This document shows, piece after piece, positions 34,250 to 42,092 of a DNA stretch of 42,092 nucleotides. Each line of letters starts with the position of its first letter. The stretch's first letter is position 1. The notes under the pieces are model-generated. The model was not told the origin of the DNA and searched no databases. It saw nothing but the letters and a program-made list of their open reading frames with translations. The stretch is from Clostridiales bacterium (GTDB lineage Bacteria > Bacillota > Clostridia > Peptostreptococcales > Anaerovoracaceae). A program made the translations under genes and the position numbers. The stretch covers positions 1-42,092 of the forward strand of contig JALEQY010000102.1 in assembly GCA_022763735.1 (NCBI GenBank). The letters are read 5' to 3'.

Positions 34250-35962
34250 TTATTTATAATGCAGAAGTCTGTGAGCATTATCGCCCTTGAGAAGATCCTT
34301 GTAGAGTGCTTCTGCAATAGGGTTGCTCTGTGACGTACGAACATTTGACATTCTGTCAGCCTCGTACATACCTTCTGATCTCTCCACTCTTGCTCTGTCT
34401 TCTACGAACGGCTGACCTGCACCTGCGATACATCCGCCTTTGCATGCCATAACTTCGATGAAGTCATAATAAGCCTCGCCCTTCTGGATGGCCTGAATCA
34501 GATTTTCTGCATTTCTGAGCCCGCTTACGATAGCGATGGAGATTTCTCTGTCTTCACCGTAAGGCAGTTTAACTTCTTTGACGCCTTCAAGCCCTCGTAC
34601 TCCTGTGAAAGCGATTTCAGCCAGAGTGTTTCTGTCTTCAGGGTCTACAACGTGTCTGATAACAGCCTCTGTTACACCTCCGGTAACACCGAAAATGATT
34701 CCGGCACCGCTGGCGATGCCGAACGGCATATCTATAGGTTCTGGCTGAAGCTCTTCGAAGTTGAGTCCTGTTTCTCTGATCATGTCAGCCAGTTCCTGAG
34801 TTGTTATTGAAAGGTCAACAGCCTGTTCGCCTTCGAACATTCCTCTTTCCTGATGTATCTCATGCTTCTTTGCAGTACAAGGCATGATGGCAACGACTTT
34901 AGTCTTTTTCTTTGATTTTGTTGCTTCTGCCTGTCTGTTTGCTTTTTCCTTAAGAATAGAACCGAACATTTCCATCGGTGACTTACAGCTGGAAAGGTTG
35001 TCCAGCAGCTCAGGATGGTAGTTTTCGGCGTATTTGAACCATGCCGGGCAGCATGAAGTGAAGAGCGGGAGGTTTTCGCCGCTTTCAAGCTTGGCAACGA
35101 ACTCTCTTGCTTCCTCTATAACTGTGAAGTCAGCACCTGTTGCTGTATCATACACATCATCAAATCCGATTTTTCTGAGGGCTGCGACGATTTTTCCCAT
35201 TACGTTTTCGCCTTTTTCGAAGTTGAACTCGTCACCGAGAGCTACTCTTACTGCAGGAGCGATCTGTGCCTGAACGATAGTGTTGTCGTCAGCAAGCATT
35301 TCCCACAGTTCTGCAACGTTGCTCCTGATAGTGATAGCTGCAGTTGGACATACTGCCGCACACTGTCCGCAGTTTACACATTTTGTTTCTGCAATCGGCA
35401 TATTGAATGCAGGCTGCACTTCCATCCTGGAACCTCTGTTCACAAAGTCGATGGCGCCTACTCTCTGGATTTCATCACACACACGTACGCAGTCTCCGCA
35501 GAGGATACACTTGTCAGGGTGACGGATGATGGCAGGAGATGAAGAGTCCTTTGTGCCATCCATGCTGTATGTTTCAAAACGTACGTCATCGATTCCGAAA
35601 CGTTCAGCCAGCTCCTTGAGCTGACAGTTCTGTCTCTTCTCGCATGTTGTACAGTCCCTGTTGTGGTCGGCCAGCATCAGCTCGAGAATCATTTTTCTGT
35701 ATTCTCTGAGTCTAGGTGTGTTTGTCTTGATTTCCATACCTGCTCTTGGAGGTGTGGAACATGAAGCCATGATGTCGCCTCTTTTATCTTCAACGATACA
35801 CATTCTGCATGCACCATATGTTGAAAGCTTTGAATAGTAGCACAGCGTAGGCATGTCGAAGCCTGCTTTTCTGATGATTTCCAGCAGGTTCTTTTCGCCT
35901 TCGATAGGTACAGGCATTCCGTTTACGGTCATAGTTCTTTTATTATTAATCGTATTCATCAT
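34250..35962 (-). CDS. hydA: [FeFe]-hydrogenase catalytic subunit (HydA/HndD) of an NADH-linked, probably bifurcating complex
   Basis: Makes or consumes H2. Clusters in order: N-terminal [2Fe-2S] (C41, C52, C55, C68); a His-Cys3 [4Fe-4S] site (H100, C104, C107, C113); two [4Fe-4S] sites (C152/155/158/162 and C195/198/201/205). The H-cluster domain has L1 TSCCPAW (302-308), L2 MPCTAKK (360-366) and L3 MACKGGCIAGAGQP (505-518). A small-subunit-like tail ends the protein. In L3 the usual ACPGGC is ACKGGC and the GGG of the glycine loop is GAG. 570 residues is a normal size. The ATG (35962) shares a base with the hydB stop. A second ATG directly follows and may be the real start. Confidence 0.95.
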   Translation of the reverse strand: MMNTINNKRTMTVNGMPVPIEGEKNLLEIIRKAGFDMPTLCYYSKLSTYGACRMCIVEDKRGDIMASCSTPPRAGMEIKTNTPRLREYRKMILELMLADHNRDCTTCEKRQNCQLKELAERFGIDDVRFETYSMDGTKDSSSPAIIRHPDKCILCGDCVRVCDEIQRVGAIDFVNRGSRMEVQPAFNMPIAETKCVNCGQCAAVCPTAAITIRSNVAELWEMLADDNTIVQAQIAPAVRVALGDEFNFEKGENVMGKIVAALRKIGFDDVYDTATGADFTVIEEAREFVAKLESGENLPLFTSCCPAWFKYAENYHPELLDNLSSCKSPMEMFGSILKEKANRQAEATKSKKKTKVVAIMPCTAKKHEIHQERGMFEGEQAVDLSITTQELADMIRETGLNFEELQPEPIDMPFGIASGAGIIFGVTGGVTEAVIRHVVDPEDRNTLAEIAFTGVRGLEGVKEVKLPYGEDREISIAIVSGLRNAENLIQAIQKGEAYYDFIEVMACKGGCIAGAGQPFVEDRARVERSEGMYEADRMSNVRTSQSNPIAEALYKDLLKGDNAHRLLHYK

Positions 35963-37839
35963 TAGTCCTCCTTAATGGCGTTGAACTTGCATTTTTCGAT
36001 ACATGCACCGCACTTGATGCACTTGCTCGCGTCGATCACGAACGGTTCCTTTACCTTTCCTGAAATAGCGCCTACAGGACATACTCTTGAGCAGAGAGAA
36101 CATCCTTTGCAGCTTTCAGCATCAATGAAAATGGACTTGAGTGCCTGACAGTTCTTGGTTCTGCATTTCTTATCAACAATGTGCTCTACATATTCGTCTC
36201 TGAAGTACTTGAGTGTTGAAACTACAGGGTTTGCTGCAGTTTTTCCGAGACCGCACAGAGCTGTGGAAGTGATTGTGTCGGCCAGTTTTTCAAGAGTGTC
36301 AAGGTCGGACATTTCTCCATTGCCTGCAACGATCTTTTCGAGGATATCCAGCATTCTTCTTGTACCTTCTCTGCAAGGTACGCACTTACCGCATGATTCG
36401 TTCTGTGTGAAGTTCATGAAGAATCTTGCAACTTCAACCATGCATGTGTCTTCATCCATAACAACCAGTCCGCCTGATCCGATCATGGCGCCGGCTTTCT
36501 TAAGGCTGTCAAAGTCGAGAGGGAGGTCAAGATGTTCTTCGGTCAGACATCCGCCGGAAGGTCCGCCGATCTGTACTGCCTTGAATTTTTTGCCGCCTCT
36601 GATGCCGCCGCCGATATCATATATAATCTGTCTTAATGTTGTTCCCATAGGAACTTCGATAAGACCTGTGTTTACAATGTTTCCTGTGAGTGCGAATGCT
36701 TTTGTTCCCGGACTCTTTTCAGGACCTATGGTCTTGTACCAGTCTGCACCCTTTTGAATGATGATTGGTACATTGGCAAATGTTTCAACATTGTTCAGGA
36801 GTGTCGGTTTGCCGAAAAGGCCCTGTTCAACTGTTCTAGGAGGCTTGACTCTAGGCATTCCTCTGAAGCCTTCGATGGAGGTTGTAAGAGCACTTCCTTC
36901 ACCGCATACGAATGCGCCTGCGCCCTTTACAATATGAATATCGAAGCAGAAATCAGTTCCCAGAATGTTCTCGCCCAGAATGCCCACTTCTCTTGCCTGT
37001 GCAATAGCTTTTTCAAGTCTTTCAACTGCCAGAGGGTATTCAGCTCTTACATATATGTAGCCTTCTGTGGCTCCTGCTGCATAACCGGCAATCATCATAC
37101 CTTCAAGCATCTTGTGAGGGTCGCCTTCCATGATACTTCTATCCATGAATGCACCCGGGTCTCCTTCGTCTCCGTTACATACAACGTATTTGATAGGTGA
37201 TTTCTGAGCTTTTACCTGAGTCCATTTTCTTCCTGCAGGGAAACCGCCGCCTCCTCTGCCGCGCAGGTTAGAGTCATAGATAGTCTTTACGATTTCATCA
37301 CGGTCGATGTCGAAGAGACATTTTTCCAGAGCGCTGTAGCCGCCGTAAGCAATGTATTCTCTGATTGCTTCTGCATCAATCTGTCCGCAGTCTTCCAGAA
37401 CGATTCTTGTCTGATGTTTGTAGAACGGAATCTCTTCCTGTACAGGATATTTGATACCGTCTCTTGTATAGATGAGACTATCAACGATTTCGTCGTTAAC
37501 AATTGATTTTTCTACGATGTCTTCGCAGTCTTCAGGCTTGACCTTGAGATAGAACAGCTTTGCTGGTTCGATTCTGAGTACAGGACCCATTTCGCAGAAG
37601 CCGTGGCATCCGCTTTTTTTCAGACCGATGCTGTCTCCACAAGCGTCGGCTTCAAGAGTAATGTCGCATCGGAGTCCTTTTTCTTCGATGAGCCTCTTTA
37701 ACTCTTCGTAGATTTCCATTGAACCACCGGCAACACATCCTGTACCACCGCATACATATACCTTTTTCTTCTGTGTTTCAAGATGAGCCAGATATTCTTC
37801 TCTGCGCTTTATCAATTCATTTCTGTTATTAATTTTCAT
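35962..37839 (-). CDS. hydB: NADH-binding subunit of the hydrogenase (HydB/HndC, NuoF-like)
   Basis: Carries FMN and the NAD(H) site that feed the hydrogenase. Domains: an N-terminal thioredoxin-like [2Fe-2S] region (VCGGTGCVAGGS near 29-40, then GCHGFCEMGP near 78-87). A NuoF-like core follows, with LRGRGGGGFPAGRKW at about 193-207, NGDEGDPGAFMDRS near 222-235 and GAGAFVCGEGSALTTSIEG further on. The [4Fe-4S] motif ESCGKCVPCREGTRRML comes next. The C-terminal fused ferredoxin has two CxxCxxCxxxC motifs (CKGCSLCSRVCP and CIKCGACIEKC). The 625 residues match the HydB layout of electron-bifurcating trimeric hydrogenases. It sits between hydC and hydA in one operon. Confidence 0.95.
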   Translation of the reverse strand: MKINNRNELIKRREEYLAHLETQKKKVYVCGGTGCVAGGSMEIYEELKRLIEEKGLRCDITLEADACGDSIGLKKSGCHGFCEMGPVLRIEPAKLFYLKVKPEDCEDIVEKSIVNDEIVDSLIYTRDGIKYPVQEEIPFYKHQTRIVLEDCGQIDAEAIREYIAYGGYSALEKCLFDIDRDEIVKTIYDSNLRGRGGGGFPAGRKWTQVKAQKSPIKYVVCNGDEGDPGAFMDRSIMEGDPHKMLEGMMIAGYAAGATEGYIYVRAEYPLAVERLEKAIAQAREVGILGENILGTDFCFDIHIVKGAGAFVCGEGSALTTSIEGFRGMPRVKPPRTVEQGLFGKPTLLNNVETFANVPIIIQKGADWYKTIGPEKSPGTKAFALTGNIVNTGLIEVPMGTTLRQIIYDIGGGIRGGKKFKAVQIGGPSGGCLTEEHLDLPLDFDSLKKAGAMIGSGGLVVMDEDTCMVEVARFFMNFTQNESCGKCVPCREGTRRMLDILEKIVAGNGEMSDLDTLEKLADTITSTALCGLGKTAANPVVSTLKYFRDEYVEHIVDKKCRTKNCQALKSIFIDAESCKGCSLCSRVCPVGAISGKVKEPFVIDASKCIKCGACIEKCKFNAIKED

Positions 37840-37849
37840 TCTGATCCTC

Positions 37850-38314
37850 CTATTTCAGTTCTTCGATGAGAGCTGTAGCTGATTCCGGAGTCATTGCCGG
37901 ATGTACTTTGTCATTTACAGTCATTACAGGAGCCAGTCCGCATGCGCCGAGGCATGATACGGTTTCTACTGTGAAAAGTCCGTCATCAGTAGTTTTCTTG
38001 CCTTCAGTAAGACCGAGCTTGTTTCTGAGTGCGTTTAAAATAGGAATGGATTTTCTAACGTGGCAGGCAGTTCCGTCACATATTTTGATAACGTATTTGC
38101 CTTTAGGTTCAAGTGAGAAGTTTTCATAGAATGTAGCCACGCTGTAAATTTTGGCAATGCTTACGTCTACAGCATCAGACAGATACAGAAGCGCTTCCTT
38201 TGGAAGGTACCTGTATTCTTCCTGAATGTCCTGCAGAATTGCTACGATAGGCCTTTTTGGTTCGTGCTTCGCGATTATTTCGTCGATTTTCTTGCACATA
38301 TCTTTGTTTTCCAT
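37850..38314 (-). CDS. hydC: NuoE-like [2Fe-2S] subunit of the hydrogenase (HydC/HndA)
   Basis: A 154-residue thioredoxin-like ferredoxin subunit. The [2Fe-2S] ligands are the Cys of CDGTACHVRKS and of VSCLGACGLAPV. EEYRYLPKEALLYLSDAVDVSIAKIYSVATFYENF holds the NuoE signature. The ATG at 38314 follows AAAGGG at suitable spacing on the reverse strand. An in-frame TTG at 38353 without a ribosome site is rejected. It is the first gene of the hydC-hydB-hydA operon, 10 bases before hydB. This three-subunit set is the arrangement of electron-bifurcating hydrogenases that couple ferredoxin and NADH to H2; whether this one bifurcates is inferred from the subunit set only. Confidence 0.93.
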   Translation of the reverse strand: MENKDMCKKIDEIIAKHEPKRPIVAILQDIQEEYRYLPKEALLYLSDAVDVSIAKIYSVATFYENFSLEPKGKYVIKICDGTACHVRKSIPILNALRNKLGLTEGKKTTDDGLFTVETVSCLGACGLAPVMTVNDKVHPAMTPESATALIEELK

Positions 38315-38387
38315 CTTATCTGCCCTTTCTGATTTCTGATACGTTTTTAACAATTATCCTTATTATTTTTCGAAAGTTTACATGAAT

Positions 38388-38416
38388 ATTTTACATTAAG
38401 GCAATACCCTTGTCTA
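38388..38416 (-). promoter_or_regulatory. Sigma-A promoter for the hydCBA operon
   Basis: Reverse strand: TAGACA (38416-38411), 17-base spacer, TAAAAT (38393-38388). Both hexamers match consensus at five of six bases. The leader to the hydC ATG is about 65 bases. Confidence 0.65.
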
Positions 38417-38551
38417 GATATTACCTTGCTTTTTGTGCTGAAATTTGGAAAAAAATCGCTGTTTTTTAGCTCGAATTGAATAAAATTTCCGGTAAACTCG
38501 CAAAAAAATACCGAAATTCTTTAAAAAAATGAAAAAAAATTCATTGATTTT

Positions 38552-38569
38552 CTGTGAAATTATTAACGC
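38552..38569. promoter_or_regulatory. Rex-like operator candidate
   Basis: CTGTGAA-ATTA-TTAACGC resembles the Rex consensus TTGTGAA-N4-TTCACAA, or TTGTTAA-N4-TTAACAA in Clostridia. The left half matches 6 of 7 and the right half 5 of 7 against the clostridial form. Rex senses NADH/NAD and often controls hydrogenase genes. It lies about 140 bases upstream of the hydC promoter, which is far for direct repression. Confidence 0.35.
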
Positions 38570-38629
38570 AACTGCAAGAAAGTACATTTTTTCGGCTAAT
38601 TTTTACGTAGAAATCAGATAACTTTCATG

Positions 38630-38635
38630 TATAAT
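38630..38635 (+). promoter_or_regulatory. Candidate -10 element for the GAF-LuxR gene
   Basis: TATAAT at 38630-38635 with TG immediately before it. There is no clear -35 at 17 bases. Its start would fall near 38642, just ahead of the ribosome site AAAGGAG (38642-38648), leaving almost no leader. Confidence 0.35.
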
Positions 38636-38655
38636 CATGGTAAAGGAGTAGCAAT

Positions 38656-39405
38656 ATGGATAAGAATACAGTACTTGCTTTAAATAATGTAATATATCAG
38701 ATATATAATACTGAAGAATTTGAGGAAATGAAAAAGAATCTGCTGATTTCTGTAAGCACACTTGTTCCCAATGCATGCGGAAGTATTCTCATGGCTGCAG
38801 ATTCAGGCAGCGAAACTCTTCTCTGCGACCCGGTATGCTTTCCCGAAAGGTTTGTTGAGATGGAGAAAAGGTACATGCTGCTTGAGAAACGCGATTATGG
38901 CAGATGGATTATGCAGAGAAAGCAGACAACGATCATTACGGCTTCATCTATGATGAGCGATGAAGAACGCAGGTGTACAGAACTTTACAGAGCCTGTTTC
39001 TCACCATTCGGACTGCATTATTCAGTGGATATGACAATAGTGCATAAAGGAGAGTTTCTTGGGGTTATTGCGCTTTACAGGCGGGAAGATGAAGGGGACT
39101 TCACTGAAGATGAGATTTTTATTATGGAAAACCTGAGTGATCATCTGAATGTCAGGTTTTATAATGAACAGAAAAAGAGAGAAAACCCAGCGAATAAAAA
39201 TCACATGGGTTTTCTGATTAAAAAGTATGGACTTACTGCTCGTGAAGCAGAAATACTGCGTATGGTTTTCTCGGAAAAAACCAATGGTGAAATCTGCTCG
39301 GAGCTCTATATCAGCAATAACACTCTGAAAAAACATCTTCAGAATATATACCGAAAAACGGGTGTCCCTAATCGAATAGGTCTCATGGGCATCAGCTGTC
39401 TTTGA
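38656..39405 (+). CDS. LuxR-type transcriptional regulator with an N-terminal GAF-like sensor
   Basis: 249 residues. The first ~170 look like a GAF-type sensor: alternating strands, VPNACGSILMAA, and DMTIVHKGEFLGVIALYRRE near the domain end. The C-terminal part (about 185-249) is a LuxR/GerE helix-turn-helix with YGLTAREAEILRMVF and ELYISNNTLKKHLQNIYRKTG. It has no receiver domain, so it probably responds to a ligand and not to a kinase. It is divergent from the hydrogenase operon, a possible target. AAAGGAG lies seven bases before the ATG. Its 3' end overlaps the convergent EamA gene by 14 bases. Confidence 0.85.
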   Translation: MDKNTVLALNNVIYQIYNTEEFEEMKKNLLISVSTLVPNACGSILMAADSGSETLLCDPVCFPERFVEMEKRYMLLEKRDYGRWIMQRKQTTIITASSMMSDEERRCTELYRACFSPFGLHYSVDMTIVHKGEFLGVIALYRREDEGDFTEDEIFIMENLSDHLNVRFYNEQKKRENPANKNHMGFLIKKYGLTAREAEILRMVFSEKTNGEICSELYISNNTLKKHLQNIYRKTGVPNRIGLMGISCL

Positions 39406-40264
39406 GCGCAATGCACATGACTGCGCCTATAATAAGGGCAGCACCGGTAAACTGAAGCGGTGAAAGCACAGTGCCATATATTATGAAAGCAAGTATTATT
39501 GTCACTACAGGCAGCAGATTTTCAAAAGCAGATGCCACAGTAACTGACAGATTGCCGATAGCGTATACATAGCCCGCTTCTCCGATGATAAGACAGATGA
39601 TTGTCGTTACAATGAGAATAATAATTCCCGAAGGTGTGATGCTGAAATGAGGCTGGCTGAGCAGTGCTATCGGAAGCTGAAATACTGCTCCGGATATAAA
39701 TACTCCTGTTAGTATTGTCACAAGGTCGTATTTTTCGTAAAGCGGCTTCATATATGCAATCTGGAACACCCAGACTATGGCCGCCATTATGATGAACCCG
39801 AGACCTTTGAGCTTCGGACCGCTGAGATCGCCGGCAACCAGAAGATATACGCCGATAATTGAAATAATTATACAGATAACCTTTAATCCGGTTATCTTTC
39901 TTTTATATATTATTCTGTCTCCAATTATTCCGAAAACTGGCACGGTGGCCAGTATCAGAGAGCCGAAGGATGCAGAAGTGAGTGAAATTCCTATACCCTC
40001 CAGAGTGAAATAAAGCGACATTGCGGCAGCTCCGCAGATGAAAAACCGCGGCATGTCGTTCTTTTTTATATGAATGCCTCTGTTTTTTATGATACATACA
40101 GAGACAAGCACTGCACTTCCCGTCAGAAGCCTCAGCAGAGTGAAAACTCCGGAAGACATATACTGCAGCATATATTCTATGGCTATAAAATCAAAACCCC
40201 ATATAAAAATTACACATGTTATTACTATCAGAGGAATAGGTCGTTGTTTAGATATTTTTCTCAT
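39392..40264 (-). CDS. EamA/DMT family transporter
   Basis: 290 residues with about ten membrane segments in two EamA repeats. The first begins near ITCVIFIWGFDFIAIEYML; the second begins near FIIMAAIVWVFQIAYMKPLYEKY. The drug/metabolite transporter superfamily usually exports amino acids, cofactors or drugs; the substrate is unknown. I take the ATG at 40264 as the start, although a GTG at 40273 is possible, and GAAAG is the only weak ribosome site. Its stop lies inside the end of the LuxR-type gene on the other strand, with no terminator between them. Confidence 0.85.
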   Translation of the reverse strand: MRKISKQRPIPLIVITCVIFIWGFDFIAIEYMLQYMSSGVFTLLRLLTGSAVLVSVCIIKNRGIHIKKNDMPRFFICGAAAMSLYFTLEGIGISLTSASFGSLILATVPVFGIIGDRIIYKRKITGLKVICIIISIIGVYLLVAGDLSGPKLKGLGFIIMAAIVWVFQIAYMKPLYEKYDLVTILTGVFISGAVFQLPIALLSQPHFSITPSGIIILIVTTIICLIIGEAGYVYAIGNLSVTVASAFENLLPVVTIILAFIIYGTVLSPLQFTGAALIIGAVMCIALKDS

Positions 40265-40338
40265 TTTAATCACACTTTCGGTTTTTATGCTGCAGATTTC
40301 AGCATATTATTATCAGCCAGGTATAAACCGCAGTATAC

Positions 40339-40348
40339 ATTATATAAT
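40339..40348. promoter_or_regulatory. Palindromic -10-like element between the EamA and AI-2E genes
   Basis: ATTATATAAT contains TATAAT on both strands. On the reverse strand it is about 75 bases before the EamA ATG and could be its -10. The -35 (TTTAAC) is poor. Confidence 0.3.
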
Positions 40349-40408
40349 ACAGATTGATGCAGTTAAAGGCAATTATTCTGATTACAGTGCAAAGGTGAAA
40401 TTTGGATT

Positions 40409-40460
40409 ATCTCATACTCCTTTTGTACTCCTGCTGCGTTTTTGCGGTGTGGTATGAGAT
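40409..40460. other. Intergenic inverted repeat upstream of the AI-2E transporter gene
   Basis: ATCTCATAC (40409-40417) and GTATGAGAT (40452-40460) form a 9-bp stem. The interior can pair partly (CTGC with GCGG around TTTTT). It does not match any riboswitch consensus I know. Confidence 0.5.
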
Positions 40461-40561
40461 TGTGAAATATGTGTTGATTAAGTAAAATTTGTGTGACGTA
40501 TGTTGAACCTTTAAATATATAGTGGTACGCTGAATTCAGCATAAGCAAAGAGGGTGATTAT

Positions 40562-41686
40562 TTGGATAAGAGTATGAAGGAAAAATGCCTGCTGATTGTT
40601 TTTGCGCTGGCGTTATTTGCAGTGTTTTATAATATTGAACTTGTATTGGAACTTCTGAAGCATGCGGGGAGCCTGATTTTTCCCATAGTGCTGGGACTCG
40701 TCCTGGCTTTTGTGCTGAATGTTCCGATGAACGGCTTCAGCAAAAAAATAATGAAGCTTGCAGCCAGGCTCGGTAGGAGTCCGAATCAGAAACTTGTCAA
40801 TATGGCAAGTCTTCTGCTGACGATAATCAGCATAATACTTGTGATTTTTTTCGCTGGGTGGCTGCTGGTGCCTGAACTGATAAATTCGGTGAACAGTGCC
40901 TATGACATGTTCAGGGACAAATGGCCTGAGCTGAGCCTGATTCTACAGAAGTATGATATCAATACAGATTATATAACGTCATGGCTTGCAGGCTTTAATG
41001 CGGAGACCCTGATAAAGAATATCGTAAACGGGGCAGGCTCGGTTGCCAGTCATGTTGTTGATGTTGCCAGCACAACCGTGTCCGGTGTGGTTTCTGCCGG
41101 TGTTGCTATTGTAGTGTCCATATATGTGCTTCTCAGCAAAATAACTCTGTCGAGACATTGCAGGAAAATCTGCTACGCATATCTTAAGAAGAATACTGCA
41201 GACAGGATATATCATGTGGCAGAGCTTCTCAAGGATACATATGCCAGGTTTCTGTCGGGACAGTGTGTCGAGGCCATTATACTGGGAATGCTCATTCTTA
41301 TCGCCTTTACAATCTTCAGGCTGCCTTATGCCGGGATCACGGCAATGCTTACCAGCATATGTGCGTTTATTCCATATATCGGGGCATTCTGTGCCTGCGG
41401 TATAGGCGCGCTGCTTACACTTCTGGCTGAACCGTCAAAGGTGATTGTATGTATTATCGTGTATCTGGTGGTGCAGTTTATCGAGAATCAGTTTATTTAT
41501 CCCAATGTTGTGGGAAGCTCAGTAGGTCTTTCGCCTCTCTGGACGCTGGTTGCGGTATTTGTCGGAGGCAAGCTTTTCGGGCTGCTGGGCATGATACTTT
41601 TTATTCCGCTGGCTGCTGTGCTGTATGCCCTTGTGCGCGATGATGCAAACCGCAGACTTGAGCTCAAAGCCGGGGAGAGCAGATAG
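40562..41686 (+). CDS. AI-2E family (TqsA/PerM-like) membrane transporter
   Basis: 374 residues with about eight membrane segments. The family's opening is seen in LIFPIVLGLVLAFVLNVPMN. A long soluble part with SAYDMFRDKWPEL lies in the middle. The C-terminal permease core has GITAMLTSICAFIPYIGAF and QFIENQFIYPNVVGSSVGLSP, which is diagnostic. Members export autoinducer-2 in E. coli but others act as Na+/H+ antiporters or have unknown cargo. The start is TTG at 40562 with AGGGTGAT (40551-40558) just before; an ATG four codons later (40574) is the alternative but is further from that site. A terminator follows. Confidence 0.88.
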   Translation: MDKSMKEKCLLIVFALALFAVFYNIELVLELLKHAGSLIFPIVLGLVLAFVLNVPMNGFSKKIMKLAARLGRSPNQKLVNMASLLLTIISIILVIFFAGWLLVPELINSVNSAYDMFRDKWPELSLILQKYDINTDYITSWLAGFNAETLIKNIVNGAGSVASHVVDVASTTVSGVVSAGVAIVVSIYVLLSKITLSRHCRKICYAYLKKNTADRIYHVAELLKDTYARFLSGQCVEAIILGMLILIAFTIFRLPYAGITAMLTSICAFIPYIGAFCACGIGALLTLLAEPSKVIVCIIVYLVVQFIENQFIYPNVVGSSVGLSPLWTLVAVFVGGKLFGLLGMILFIPLAAVLYALVRDDANRRLELKAGESR

Positions 41687-41710
41687 TGTGCATTTTACAT
41701 AATAAAATAA

Positions 41711-41755
41711 AACGGCTCCGTGAACTGCTGATTTTCGCGGAGTCGTTCTTATTAT
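41711..41755. terminator. Terminator between the AI-2E gene and the reverse LuxR-type gene
   Basis: AACGGCTCCGTGAA (41711-41724) pairs with TTCGCGGAGTCGTT (41734-41747), 14 bp with two G-U pairs on the forward transcript. AT-rich flanks follow on both sides. It probably serves both converging genes. Confidence 0.75.
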
Positions 41756-41790
41756 GTTTTATTAGAAAAGGGATTATATGATGTCTGCTG

Positions 41791-42092
41791 TTATTTTATG
41801 TCCGGCTGATTTACAAGATAGATAATTTCTTCACGGTCAGACACGTCCAGCTTCTGGCAGATGTCATTCATGATGAGCCTGACGGTATACTGAGGTATCT
41901 TGAGTTTAACGGATATTTCAGAAACTGTCAGACCCTTGCAGATCAGGCCCAGAATTTCATGTTCATCAATGGTGAGACCGTGTGAATCTGAAATATTTTC
42001 GACTCTGCTACCGGTGCCTGGTGTTTTAAGCCTGAATAATTCTGAGAAGTCTTCATAGTGTATCAGCATCATGGTAAGCACATTTATTATGA
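41791..42092 (-). CDS. LuxR-type helix-turn-helix regulator, 5' part beyond the window
   Basis: The C-terminal 100 or so residues of a reverse-strand gene. The frame is open to the window end (base 42092), so the GTG at 42081 is unlikely to be the true start. HGLTIDEHEILGLICKGLTVSEISVKLKI followed by YTVRLIMNDICQKLDVSDREEIIYL is the LuxR/GerE DNA-binding domain. About 35 residues precede it and probably belong to a linker or sensor domain. It resembles the DNA-binding part of the GAF-LuxR protein at 38656 in type, though not closely in sequence. Confidence 0.75.
   Translation of the reverse strand, partial: IINVLTMMLIHYEDFSELFRLKTPGTGSRVENISDSHGLTIDEHEILGLICKGLTVSEISVKLKIPQYTVRLIMNDICQKLDVSDREEIIYLVNQPDIK

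Larger units (their letters stand above)
38315..38655. other. AT-rich divergent control region, hydrogenase operon and LuxR-type regulator
   Basis: About 340 bases with no gene. It holds the reverse promoter for hydC (38388-38416), an imperfect dyad AATTTCCGGTA (38484-38494) with TACCGAAATT (38509-38518), several A-tracts, a Rex-like site (38552-38569) and a TATAAT for the forward gene (38630-38635). The divergence suggests the forward regulator may act on the hydrogenase operon. Confidence 0.7.

Noticed and set aside
40460-40477. Rex site before the AI-2E transporter
   Set aside because: TTGTGAAATAT matches only one half-site; the other half is missing.
40529-40540. 12-bp palindrome GCTGAATTCAGC as an operator
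   Set aside because: A single short palindrome with no second copy in the window; too little to support a call.
1-42092. tRNA, rRNA, insertion sequences or prophage genes
   Set aside because: No cloverleaf with a TTCGA-type arm, rRNA segment, transposase, integrase or flanking direct repeats were found; gene order looks like a stable chromosome core.

Overview
The window looks like chromosomal DNA of an anaerobic, low-to-mid GC member of Clostridia (Bacillota). The signs are a three-gene NADH-linked [FeFe]-hydrogenase operon, an EFR1-type flavodoxin/ferredoxin protein, a clostridial-type single-chain PurL, a spoIIE-tilS-ftsH block in Bacillota order, strong AGGAGG-type ribosome binding sites, and sigma-A promoters with extended -10 elements. 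A placement near the Anaerovoracaceae/Eubacteriales Family XIII is only an impression. No phage, insertion sequence, tRNA, rRNA or CRISPR array is visible.

Layout. 1-2260: the end of a histidine-phosphatase gene, cysteine synthase, a nitrilase-superfamily amidohydrolase and a terminator. 2260-3002: a long non-coding stretch with four 45-bp interrupted palindromes, then a PurBox-like pair, an extended -10 promoter and a terminator-like leader hairpin before purL. 3003-14532: a purine operon, purL-purE-purC-purM-purN-purF-purO-purH(AICAR transformylase only)-purD, ended by a strong terminator. 14672-19399: asparaginase, a cytidylate-kinase-like protein, the EFR1 protein and metG. 19683-28840: tatD, spoIIE, tilS, ftsH, a PucR-type regulator and glyA. 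A 19-bp-stem terminator then separates glyA from reverse-strand genes: a class B PBP, an FHA-SEDS fusion and an AEC transporter. 33596-34141 is an internally duplicated small protein. 34250-38314 (reverse) encodes the hydrogenase. The right end holds a GAF-LuxR regulator, an EamA transporter, an AI-2E-family transporter and a LuxR-type regulator cut by the window edge.

How it fits together. The purine operon covers every step from PRPP to IMP except PurB (and PurK), but with unusual parts. The PurF homologue keeps its PRPP loop and the apparent Fe-S cysteines yet lacks the N-terminal nucleophilic Cys and the glutamine-binding residues, so it should not be able to hydrolyse glutamine. The bifunctional PurH is replaced by an archaeal-type IMP cyclohydrolase (PurO family) plus a separate AICAR transformylase. 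PurE shows substitutions in its active-site loop and no purK is present, which could mean direct CO2 carboxylation. glyA further down could supply one-carbon units.

The most unexplained sequence is non-coding: the palindrome array before purL, three tandem hairpins before metG, and a 13-bp palindrome enclosing a possible A-rich pseudoknot between metG and tatD. All functional statements rest on motifs recognised by eye; no database search or folding program was run.
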